Source: Defluviicoccus sp046348835 (lineage in GTDB: Bacteria; Pseudomonadota; Alphaproteobacteria; Rhodospirillales; Defluviicoccaceae). From it: a stretch of 64,000 nt of DNA. The notes beneath the pieces were generated by a model. The model saw nothing but the letters and a program-made list of their open reading frames with translations, was not told where the DNA came from and ran no database searches. The stretch is taken from contig JAXMDM010000002.1 of the NCBI GenBank assembly GCA_046348835.1, forward strand, positions 310,001-374,000. The letters run 5' to 3'. Below are positions 17,357 to 24,743 of this stretch, piece by piece. Within the stretch, counting starts at the first letter, position 1. The number at the start of each line of letters is the position of its first letter. The position numbers and the translations under genes are program-made.

Positions 17357-18249
17357 AGGGCCGGCTCGGCCTCGAAACCGCGCGCATCCCCCACGGCGAC
17401 CGACACGGTCTCCTGTGGCTCGATCGCGGCGTCCTGTCCGTGGAGGACGGTTGTCTCCGCTTCGTCTGCGCCGGCGGCGGCATCCTGGCGGGCGGGGACT
17501 ATCAGGTGCCGCACCAGGCCGTCTCCATGATCCTTCTAGGGCCCGGCAGTTCCGTCACCCACGATGCGCTGCGTCTGCTCGCCCGCCACGGCACCGCGCT
17601 CGCCGCCGTTGGCGGTGAGGGCGTGCGGAGCTATACGGCGCCGCCGCTCATGCCGGACCAATCGGAGTTGGCCCGTCGCCAGGTGCGGTGCTGGTCCGAT
17701 GCCGACGGTGCGCGCATTGCCATCGCTCGCAAAATGTACGCGTGGCGTCTGGGCGAGGTCCTTCCCCATCGCGACATCACGGTCCTGCGCGGGATCGAAG
17801 GGGCACGGATGAAGGAGACCTACCGCCTCACCGCCCAACGGTTCGGCATCCAATGGCACGGCCGCCGTTATGATCGCACCGATCCCACAGGCGACGACCT
17901 TGCCAATCAGGCGATCAATCACGCCGCTACCGCGGTGGAAGCGGCCGCCACCATTGCCGTCACCGCGACGGCGACCGTACCGCAACTCGGGTTCATCCAC
18001 GAAGATTCCGGCCTGTCCTTCGTTCTCGATATCGCCGATCTCTTCCGCGATAAGGTGACCCTGCCGATCGCCTTCCAGGCCGCGGCGCGGGCAATAAAGG
18101 AACCGTACCAGACCGTAGATCGTTTGGTCCGCCGGATCGCCGGCGACCGGTTCCGCCGCGAGCAGGTGATCCCGGCGATGATCGACCGCATCAAGGAATT
18201 GTTCGATGCAGCGCCAAGCCCCTCGTCGCAGGACCGGAAGGACTCCTGA
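17350..18249 (+). CDS. cas1: CRISPR integrase Cas1 (type I-E)
   Basis: A 299-residue metal-dependent integrase that, with Cas2, inserts new spacers at the leader end. The RIPHGDRHGLLWLDRGVLSV opening, GGGILAGGDYQVPHQAVSMI, GPGSSVTHDALRLLARHGTA, and the C-terminal LGFIHEDSGLSFVLDIADLF with its conserved His and Asp match Cas1e. Length is normal for I-E. It begins inside the end of cas6e (ATGCTGA) and its stop touches the cas2 start codon (TGAATG), so the adaptation genes are co-transcribed with Cascade. Confidence 0.95.
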   Translation: MLKGRLGLETARIPHGDRHGLLWLDRGVLSVEDGCLRFVCAGGGILAGGDYQVPHQAVSMILLGPGSSVTHDALRLLARHGTALAAVGGEGVRSYTAPPLMPDQSELARRQVRCWSDADGARIAIARKMYAWRLGEVLPHRDITVLRGIEGARMKETYRLTAQRFGIQWHGRRYDRTDPTGDDLANQAINHAATAVEAAATIAVTATATVPQLGFIHEDSGLSFVLDIADLFRDKVTLPIAFQAAARAIKEPYQTVDRLVRRIAGDRFRREQVIPAMIDRIKELFDAAPSPSSQDRKDS

Positions 18250-18555
18250 ATGCCGATGACGGTCATTGTCACCCGGGATGTGGCGCAACGCTTCCGCGGT
18301 TTTCTCTCGTCGGTCATGTTGGAGATCGCTCCCGGCGTCTACACGTCCCCGACCATGACCCGGGGGGTTCGCGAACGCGTCTGGAAGGTTCTGGGTGACT
18401 GGTTCCGCGAACTGGGAGGGGGCGGAATTGTCATGACCTATCGCGACCTCGACTCCCCCGGCCGCCAGGCGGTGCTTAACCTCGGCGATCCGCCCCGAAA
18501 CCTCGTCGAGGCGGACGGCCTTCTGCTCGTTAAGCGAGAAAGTCCGAGCAACTAA
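18250..18555 (+). CDS. cas2: Cas2 (type I-E)
   Basis: A 101-residue partner of Cas1 in spacer acquisition. VIVTRDVAQRFRGFLSSVML, EIAPGVYTSPTMTRGVRERV, and the segment with WFRELGGGGIVMTYRD are the standard Cas2e blocks. It starts immediately after the cas1 stop. The array begins only 53 bases after its stop codon. Confidence 0.95.
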   Translation: MPMTVIVTRDVAQRFRGFLSSVMLEIAPGVYTSPTMTRGVRERVWKVLGDWFRELGGGGIVMTYRDLDSPGRQAVLNLGDPPRNLVEADGLLLVKRESPSN

Positions 18556-18608
18556 CTATCGCCCCTGTTCTTTGATTCGTGAATAGTCTACGGTACTTAA
18601 GCCCGAGA
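18556..18608 (+). promoter_or_regulatory. Short CRISPR leader
   Basis: The 53 bases between cas2 and the first repeat are more AT-rich than the operon (TTTGATTCGTGAATAGTC). This should be the leader, because the far-end repeat is the degenerate one. No full IHF consensus (WATCAANNNNTTR) is visible, so part of the leader function may lie inside cas2 or may be absent. Confidence 0.5.
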
Positions 18609-19549
18609 GGCTCCCCCGCCCACGCGGGGATAGACCTTCGATAGGAATACCGATCGCCTCCGCTCGTGCGGCTCCCCCGCCCACGCGGGGATAGACCGGA
18701 GGGAGCATCGGCCGCGGTTGCCGGGGCGACGGCTCCCCCGTCCACGCGGGGATAGACCGCTACCACCCGTAGTAGGAAAGCCCCATACAACGGCTCCCCC
18801 GCCCACGCGGGGATAGACCCCAGGCGAACGCGATGAATATCGCCCAGCTCGAGGCTCCCCCGCCCACGCGGGGATAGACCTTGGGTGAAACGCGGCCTCG
18901 TGAATCCGTCCGTGGCTCCCCCCCCACGCGGGGATAGACCCCCGGTCATTAGCGGCAGCCAGGCGACGGCCTCGGCTCCCCCGCCCACGCGGGGATAGAC
19001 CGGAGGTCATCACCGGTTGCCACGGACGTACCCTGGCTCCCCCGCCCACGCGGGGATAGACCCCGATGGGCCGGGAACGTCGTCTGCGAAATGGCGGCTC
19101 CCCCGCCCACGCGGGGATAGACCCATGTAGCCGTCGCCGGTCAAGGTGTTGCCGAGGGCTCCCCCGCCCACGCGGGGATAGACCCTTGGATAGGGGTTAT
19201 TGCGCGGGGGTTCTTCCGGCTCCCCCGCCACGCGGGGATAGACCGCATCCCGCAAATAAGCATGCGCAACTCCGAGAGGCTCCCCCGCCCACGCGGGGAT
19301 AGACCCACGAGGGCGATGACGTGGCGCCGTCAGCGTATGGCTCCCCCGCCCACGCGGGGATAGACCGGAGGCTGACAGGGTCGGGGGCATAGAGCTCTTG
19401 GCTCCCCCGCCCACGCGGGGATAGACCCTTTCGACAGCCACCGCCATACCGCTCTGCGTGGGCTCCCCCGCCCACGCGGGGATAGACCTGCGGCGCCGCC
19501 GCGGAAGCTATCTGGGTCTCCGGCTCCCCCGCCCACGCGGGGATAGATC
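18609..19549 (+). CRISPR. Type I-E CRISPR array, 16 repeats and 15 spacers
   Basis: Repeats of 28 bases with the hairpin CCCCGC-CCAC-GCGGGG and ending GATAGACC alternate with 33-base spacers (equivalently 29/32), a period of 61. Repeat starts: 18609, 18670, 18731, 18792, 18853, 18914, 18974, 19035, 19096, 19157, 19218, 19278, 19339, 19400, 19461 and 19522. The repeat is of the E. coli I-E class. Repeat 3 has one C-to-T change, repeats 6 and 11 each lack one base in the hairpin region, and the last repeat ends GATAGATC, marking the distal, oldest end. All 15 spacers look different from each other. Transcription should run rightward from the cas2 side. Confidence 0.98.
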
Positions 19550-19568
19550 CTTGGGTATTTAGCCGTTG

Positions 19569-20415
19569 ATGCTGCGCAACTGGCGCAACGCCGTCGAGGG
19601 GCGTGCGGGGGCGTCGAGGCGCCCCGACACGCAAGCGACGCCCCCGCAGACTGGCGGTCCCGGTGACCAGTCCGCCGAGATCGCCCGCCTTCGCCGGGAG
19701 GTCGAACAGTTGCGCATGAACGAGATATTCTAGAAAAAACTGTGGCCATCTTCTCGGAACCGCCGAAATGAGGTTCCGGTTCATCGAAGATCATCGCGAT
19801 GCTTGGCCGGTACGCGTGCTGTGTGATGCCCTGGGGGCCCCGGCCAGCGGCTACTATGCGTGGCGGGGTCGACCGGAAAGTGCCAAAGCGGCGGCGAACC
19901 GGGTGCTCCTCGGCGACATCCTGCGGATCCACGCGCAGCACCGGGGCCGTTATGGAGCGCCACGCATCCATGCCGCCTTACGGGCCCAAGTCGCCCGGTG
20001 GGTCGCAGCCGCATCGAGCGGCTGATGCGGCGCCACGGCGTCCGTGCGCCGTCGCTTCCGCGCCGTCACCACCGACAGCAACCACAGCCTGCCGATCGCC
20101 GACAATGATCCTCGATCAGAGCTTCGTCGCCACCCGGCCGAACCAGGTCTGGCTGGCGGACATCACCTACATTGCGACCGACGAGGGTTGGCTGTACCTG
20201 GCTACCGTTCTCGACTTGTTCACGCGCAAGCTGGTGGGCTGGGCGATGCGCGATCACTTGCGGCAGGAACTGACGATCGCGGCGCTGACCATGGCCATCC
20301 AACGACAGCACCCGGCCCTGGGACTGATCCACCACTCCCCCTCGGCTACCTCACCTCCGAACAGGCAGAGCTTCGGGCCGCATAACCCGGTGTCCACTTT
20401 TTCGGGGGAAGATCA
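19569..20415 (+). mobile_element. IS3-family insertion sequence remnant (left end lost, transposase broken)
   Basis: The end of orfA is visible (IARLRREVEQLRM at 19675-19716, then ERDILEKTVAIF in another frame after a one-base loss). orfB starts at 19768 (MRFRFIEDHRDAWPVRVLCD, then GRYGAPRIHAALRA), shifts frame near 19990, resumes with LMRRHGVRA, and carries the DDE-domain block ATRPNQVWLADITYIATDEG. After LGLIHHS about 70-80 codons are deleted and the frame jumps to the usual tail GYLTSEQAELRAA. The right terminal repeat GTGTCCACTTTTTCGGGGGA lies at 20390-20409. No matching left end was found next to the array. The copy is inactive. Confidence 0.85.
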
Positions 20416-20428
20416 GGCGTCACTCACC

Positions 20429-21667
20429 CTAACCCTTCACGCACAGCACCTGGCGGAGCGTGTGGACGACCTCGACGAGGTCGGCCTGGGCGGCGATCAC
20501 TGCATCGATGTCCTTGTAGGCCATCGGCGTTTCGTCGAGGACGCCGGCGTCCTTGCGGCACTCCACGCCGGCGGTGGCGCGGGCATGGTCGTCGAGGGTG
20601 AAGCGGCGCACCGCGTCGCGGCGGCTCATCGCCCGGCCGGCGCCGTGGGAGCAGGAGTGGAACGACTCGGCATTGCCCAGGCCACGGACGATGAACGACT
20701 TGGCTCCCATCGAGCCGGGGATGATGCCGAGGTCGCCCACGCCGGCGCGCACCGCCCCCTTCCTCGTCACCCACACCTTGGCACCGAAGTGCTCCTCCGC
20801 GGCCACGTAATTGTGGTGGCAGTTGACCGCCGTCTCGCCCAGAGCAAAGCCGGTGACCGTCCGCCGCAGCACAGCGAGTACGCGCTCCATCATCAGCTCA
20901 CGATTGGTCAACGCGAACGCCTGCGCCCAGCCCACCGCCTGCACGTAATCCCAGAACAGCTCGCAGCCCTCGGGCAGGTAGGCGAGTTCGGGGTCGGGCA
21001 GCGGGATGAACCAGCGCTCCGCCTCCCGCTTCGCTCGTTCGATGAAGTAGGTGCCGATGCGGTTGCCGATGCCGCGGGATCCGGAGTGCAGCATCACCCA
21101 CACGCGGTCGGCCTCGTCCAGGCAGACTTCGATGAAATGGTTGCCGGTGCCGAGGGTGCCGAGGTGTTCCAGCGCCGTGCCCTGGCGCAGTTTCGGATGC
21201 CTGTCGAGGACGGCGTCGAGGCCTTGGGCGAGGGTGCCGCTGCGATAGGGGCGGGTCCGCCATGTCTCGGCGATGTCGGCCGGGACATCTCCCCAGGCGC
21301 CGGCATCGCGTTGGCGCCGGCCGCCGCCGGTGCGGCCGTGCGGCACCGCCTTTTCGATCGCCGAACGCAGCGGCGCCAGCGTATCGGGCAGCCTGTCCGC
21401 CGTCAGCGAGGTTTCGACCGCCATCATCCCGCAGCCGATGTCGACCCCGACCGCCGCCGGCACGATCGCGCCACGGCACGGGATGACGCTGCCGACGGTG
21501 GCGCCCAGGCCCCAGTGCACATCCGGCATGACCGCGATGTGGTGATGGACGAACGGCAGGCGGGCGACGTTCTCCAACTGCTGGCGGGCGGCGGCATCCA
21601 CCGGCACCCCCGCCGTCCACGCCTTGATCGGCACCCCGTCGCTCGGAATGATCTCGTAACTGGCCAT
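20429..21667 (-). CDS. rtcB: RNA-splicing ligase RtcB
   Basis: A 412-residue GTP- and Mn-dependent ligase that joins 2',3'-cyclic phosphate or 3'-phosphate ends to 5'-OH RNA ends, used in RNA repair. Metal and catalytic motifs are present: MPDVHWGLGATVGSVIP, VGVDIGCGMM, GTGNHFIEV, LHSGSRGIG, NCHHNYVAAEEHFG, VTRKGAVRAG and the guanylated-histidine block SCSHGAGRAMSRRDA. ATG 21667 is preferred to one 21 bases upstream because of GAAGG spacing and family start. No rtcA or rtcR lies nearby. The IS3 remnant ends 14 bases beyond its stop codon, and a hairpin with T-tracts precedes it. Confidence 0.95.
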   Translation of the reverse strand: MASYEIIPSDGVPIKAWTAGVPVDAAARQQLENVARLPFVHHHIAVMPDVHWGLGATVGSVIPCRGAIVPAAVGVDIGCGMMAVETSLTADRLPDTLAPLRSAIEKAVPHGRTGGGRRQRDAGAWGDVPADIAETWRTRPYRSGTLAQGLDAVLDRHPKLRQGTALEHLGTLGTGNHFIEVCLDEADRVWVMLHSGSRGIGNRIGTYFIERAKREAERWFIPLPDPELAYLPEGCELFWDYVQAVGWAQAFALTNRELMMERVLAVLRRTVTGFALGETAVNCHHNYVAAEEHFGAKVWVTRKGAVRAGVGDLGIIPGSMGAKSFIVRGLGNAESFHSCSHGAGRAMSRRDAVRRFTLDDHARATAGVECRKDAGVLDETPMAYKDIDAVIAAQADLVEVVHTLRQVLCVKG

Positions 21668-21694
21668 CGAGCCCGAACCTTCATTCAAAAACGC

Positions 21695-21724
21695 AAAAAC
21701 CCCTCCGCGGGGGACCGGGAGGGG
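21695..21724 (-). terminator. Hairpin with T-tract in the rtcB leader (terminator or attenuator)
   Basis: On the minus strand CCCCTCC (complement of 21718-21724) pairs with GGAGGGG (complement of 21700-21706) around an 11-base loop, followed by TTTTT, GCG and another TTTTT. It lies about 30 bases before the rtcB start and in the same direction. It either ends an upstream transcript or acts as an attenuator of rtcB. Confidence 0.55.
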
Positions 21725-21727
21725 CGG

Positions 21728-21941
21728 GGGTTACGCAAAACCGGTGGCGAGAACGATTACCTCACGGCGATGCCTTCACTCCGCGCCCTCCCGCGGGCGA
21801 CGTCCACCCACGATAGTCGATAGCCTCGGAGACCGTGGGTCGTCGCAAATGTCGCAAATAAGGGGTGGCGCGCGAACATTGGATGAAGTCTTTGCCGAAA
21901 GTTGCTTGCCCGTGCGGCGGAGGTAGCGCCGCCGACATCTG
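21728..21941 (-). other. Structured upstream region of rtcB
   Basis: No coding frame is evident. Reading on the minus strand there are complementary blocks: CCCACG with CGTGGG (complement of about 21806-21833) and CGCCC with GGGCG (near 21785-21800), placed ahead of the terminator-like hairpin. This may be a regulated 5' leader or a small RNA. It does not fold as a tRNA. Confidence 0.3.
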
Positions 21942-22229
21942 TCAATGACCTGAACTGGGCACGGCGGTTAGGCAAAGTCGCGACCCCTCGTGCCGCTCGA
22001 CCTGCACGTCCGCCCCCAGTGCCTCGGCAAGCCGTATCTCCAGTGCCTTCTGTTCCCCCTTGAACGATTCCCAGAATCCGTCAGACGGCTCTTGGTCTTC
22101 GTATGGGGACAAGTCATTAAACCGGTCGTGCCAACGAACCAGATCACGGATTAGCGTAAACGGCACGTCGAGTTCGTCGGAGCCGATCACTCCCTCCCCA
22201 TCGCATCCGGCGCCGTCCTCGACCACCTC
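21942..22229 (-). CDS. Hypothetical ORF, possibly the 3' part of a broken gene
   Basis: About 95 residues. VIGSDELDVPFTLIRDLVRW, HDRFNDLSPYEDQEPSDGFW and LEIRLAEALGADVQVERHEG read as real protein with mixed alpha/beta character; no family is recognised. Start is uncertain (GTG near 22229, weak ribosome binding site). It is in the same frame as the next two ORFs upstream, separated only by single stop codons, so it may be the C-terminal piece of one decayed gene rather than an independent gene. Confidence 0.4.
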   Translation of the reverse strand, partial: EVVEDGAGCDGEGVIGSDELDVPFTLIRDLVRWHDRFNDLSPYEDQEPSDGFWESFKGEQKALEIRLAEALGADVQVERHEGSRLCLTAVPSSGH

Positions 22230-22244
22230 GATGCCCGAGCTTTC

Positions 22245-22835
22245 TCAAGCAGGAAGCAGCCGAATGCGCTTCAGCGTCCGGGTCGCCGCCCGCGCCTCCT
22301 CTCGACTGTCGGCGAGGTCCTGGAGAACACCGGAAGCCTCGATCTGATTCGGTAAGTCCCTGGGCCGTTGGCCAGTCGCATCGAACCACCTGATTGGCAC
22401 GCCGACACTCTCGGCCAAGGCGGCCAACCGCAGCAGCGAGTATTCGTGTCTCGCATCTCCATCCCGCCTCGGCCCATCGGTCCAGTCGGCGACGATGTAA
22501 AGAACATCGACGCGGGCGAGGAACGAGATCCATCCCGCGCTCCTCGGCGACGGTGCTGACCCGCCCATATGTCTCCTCGTCCGAGTAGGCGATGACGATG
22601 CGGCCGAATAGTCGTCGTCGAACTCGTCGCCATCGGCAGCGTAGTGATAGATCTGGCAGCCGAGACGCCGTTCCAGCTCTTCAACCAGCGCACGCCTCCG
22701 CTCTCGCCATGCCTGCATCTTGTCGGTGGCGGGCGTCTCACCGTCGGTACAAAGCTCCCAGGCGAGGTTCCACTGCAAGCCGCAGAAGAACTCGGTCAGG
22801 GCTTCTTGAGGGGGCAATGCGGGAAGATCCCGCAA
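22245..22835 (-). pseudogene. Hypothetical ORF with compensating frameshifts
   Basis: About 196 codons from a TTG. ALTEFFCGLQWNLAWELCTD and WRERRRALVEELERRLGCQI begin in one frame. Between about 22607 and 22520 the protein-like reading moves to another frame (RIVIAYSDEETYGRVSTVAE) and then returns to the first frame (RVDVLYIVADWTDGPRRDGD, then YSLLRLAALAESVGVPIRWF). Such a pair of opposite indels points to decay or base-calling errors. No family is recognised. The stop of the preceding ORF (22848) is in frame only 12 bases upstream. Confidence 0.45.
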
Positions 22836-22847
22836 GGAACGAGGCTC

Positions 22848-23249
22848 TTACCCGAACGGGCCATCGATGAACTTAGGCGTCGTGGCCACCTCGGCACAGC
22901 GATCGAAGAAGTCCGCAATCTGCGTTTCTTGCGGCCCGAGAGCGCGCAGCCGGCAGGTCACGTGCGACATCGGAACGAAGAGATACGGCTCGCTATTGAA
23001 GTTCAGCAACCACGGGCGGCGTTCCGCCGGCAGCACCGACTCAGCCGCGAATACTTCGATGGCAGCCTGTCTCGCAGCGTCGGCGAAGGACCAACCCGCG
23101 GCAACCAGCGCCTCCTGGAACGCCGCGACCGGCCTGACCATCACCTCCGTCTGACCCGCCGGAGGTTGGTGCAGGACGAGTTCGGCATTAGGGCTCAGGC
23201 CACGGACGCAACCCAGCTCTTCACTTTCGAGGCTCGTCGCGGGGAGCAC
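22848..23249 (-). CDS. Hypothetical protein, unknown
   Basis: About 133 residues with convincing composition: GLSPNAELVLHQPPAGQTEV, AAFQEALVAAGWSFADAARQ, RRPWLLNFNSEPYLFVPMSH, and VTCRLRALGPQETQIADFFD. The frame is open a little further upstream (ALIDLAKLDAV) without a standard start codon, so GTG 23249 is a guess. I do not recognise a domain. With the two ORFs that follow in the same frame it could represent one gene broken by stops or a small operon. Confidence 0.45.
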   Translation of the reverse strand: MLPATSLESEELGCVRGLSPNAELVLHQPPAGQTEVMVRPVAAFQEALVAAGWSFADAARQAAIEVFAAESVLPAERRPWLLNFNSEPYLFVPMSHVTCRLRALGPQETQIADFFDRCAEVATTPKFIDGPFG

Positions 23250-23766
23250 GGCATCGAGCTTGGCAAGGTCGATCAGGGCAATGCTCCATCAGGTCGTCGA
23301 GCGGACGGAATGGGGCGCTCGGTGGCCACTCGGTGCGATCCGACGGCAGGGCGGGACCCCTGAATTGCTGGCGGTCGTCCGGTCAGCCGTTGCTCTCGAC
23401 CAAGTATCTCCTCCGTCGTCTCGCGGCGACAGTCCGCCGGATCTTCCTTGAAGATAATGCGAGCAGTAGGGCTGGCCATCCCGCGTCCGGGGTAGACCAC
23501 GATGACCGGCGGGCGACCAAACGGCGCACCGGGGGGACCGGATGGCAATGATGCCCACCGGTCTCACGTCCGAAACGCGGGGCCCGTGAGGACGAGCGCC
23601 ATTCCCGTTCGGAGGCAAGAAGCGAGCTTGCACGCGACGGCTTTGGGAGGGGGAGCCCGGTCCCATCCCGCCGCCAAGGCCCTGACGCCGTAGTTGGGAG
23701 CAGCGCCGAAGCGTCGTGCTTCCCCCCCCGTTCATCAAACTCCGGCGGCCCCCTTCTGCGCCGGGG
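23250..23766 (-). other. Decayed stretch with one protein-like fragment
   Basis: On the minus strand at about 23550-23430 the reading PPVIVVYPGRGMASPTARII, then FKEDPADCRRETTEEILGRE, looks protein-like but dissolves into Pro/Arg/Ser-rich sequence on both sides. No start, family or RNA was recognised. The stretch links the unknown ORFs to the integrase fragment and is probably eroded island DNA. Confidence 0.3.
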
Positions 23767-24030
23767 TCAGAGCCAGCAAAGCATATCGCTGAAGTTGACG
23801 ATCGGCTTGCCATTGGACGTGGGGAACACGTATGGGCCGGTCCGGGGCTGCCCCTTGATGATCCGCTGTGCCAGCACCGACAATGGAAAGAATGTTCCCG
23901 CTTTGCCTTGCTGCGTTGAGTGGCGAGCCGCCAGAGGGTGCCGTCCGCCGCGACCTCGTCCCGTCTCGCCAGGTTGACGATGCCGGCCTTCGCGAGGCGC
24001 GTCGCGGCAGTAGTGGCGGGCCATCGTATT
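23767..24030 (-). pseudogene. Tyrosine integrase fragment, frameshifted
   Basis: The minus strand encodes RLAKAGIVNLARRDEVAADG, TLWRLATQRSKAKREH, and after a one-base shift near 23895 FPLSVLAQRIIKGQPRTGPY and VFPTSNGKPIVNF. This is the characteristic middle of a phage-type tyrosine integrase: the RR-E-A element, the W-L/P-ERSKN-type strand, then PLS and YVFPTSNGKP. The N-terminal DNA-binding domain and the C-terminal HxxR and catalytic tyrosine are absent. It could be the integrase remnant of the island that carries the CRISPR locus. Confidence 0.6.
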
Positions 24031-24196
24031 GCCCGGCACCGCCCCGATCTCGATTCCGTTAGTGCGACGCTGCGCATCTTCAAACCCGACACGCCCCGCG
24101 ATACCGCTTACGAGGGCAAGATCGCCGGCATCCTGTTCGACCGGCTCCGCAACACTCACCCCGCGATGCGATCAGGGAAAGGCGCGGACCGGCGGT

Positions 24197-24228
24197 GTTT
24201 CAATCCACGCTCCCGCGGGGGGAGCGAC
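24197..24228 (-). repeat. Single orphan CRISPR repeat of the type I-C class
   Basis: A 32-base unit which on the minus strand starts GTCGCTCCC, contains a perfect 7-bp hairpin (CGCTCCC with GGGAGCG around CCCGC) and ends GTGGATTGAAAC. Length, hairpin and the ATTGAAAC end are those of type I-C repeats and unlike the type I-E array in this window. No second copy lies one spacer length away on either side and no I-C cas genes are in the window. It is best read as the relic of a lost array. Confidence 0.7.
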
Positions 24229-24231
24229 GTG

Positions 24232-24743
24232 GGCAGGCATTCAGTTCGTAGAGTCTTTGTGCTTCGCCCGACCCCGTCTTCGAGATCGACTCCGCCCGCA
24301 CCGCGCTACCCGCCTCAGCGGACCGCCGCGCGCGGATAGCGGACAGAAGCATGGGGAAACCAGATCGTTTAGCTGCGGTATTCCGCGGCGGTCGAGGGCT
24401 TCGAACTTGCCTGTTTTAGGCGTATACTTTCCGTGGCCTGTCGGATACTTTAAACAGACCCTAAATACGTGCTGTTTACCTCACCTTTAGCATATGTTAT
24501 TACATATTCGTTGAGCAGTGTGTCTTGAATCTCTTCGACAGCGCGGCGTAAAAATGCCCCAGATCGGCGCTGCATCGTGGGTGCGGCCCGCTCTTTTGAA
24601 GGGTCTTGCTGAACTGGTGACGGGCGCCAGGGCGGTCTGGCTAAAGGGGGTGCAACCCTTTAAACTTGCTTGTCTTGTCGCAACGGAGCGGCGCCGGCAT
24701 ATCCCGCCGGGGGGCGCTCGCGCAGGCAAAGGGGAACGGGCGG
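24232..24743. other. AT-rich intergenic region upstream of the dicarboxylate transporter gene
   Basis: No gene recognised. The part from 24420 to 24520 is distinctly AT-rich, with -10-like TATACT at 24425-24430 and related ATACTTT repeats, and likely holds the promoter of the dcu-aspartase operon. AAAGGG (24643-24648) can pair with CCCTTT (24656-24661) in the leader. No FNR-type TTGAT-N4-ATCAA palindrome was found. Confidence 0.4.

Noticed and set aside
19799..21823. 674-codon plus-strand open frame spanning the IS3 remnant and rtcB
   Set aside because: The transposase part is only a short in-frame piece of the IS; the rest is the antisense of rtcB, whose motifs are unmistakable.
21728..21860. 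Possible tRNA or tRNA-like RNA upstream of rtcB
   Set aside because: No acceptor stem, T-loop GTTC-type sequence or CCA; only local stems.
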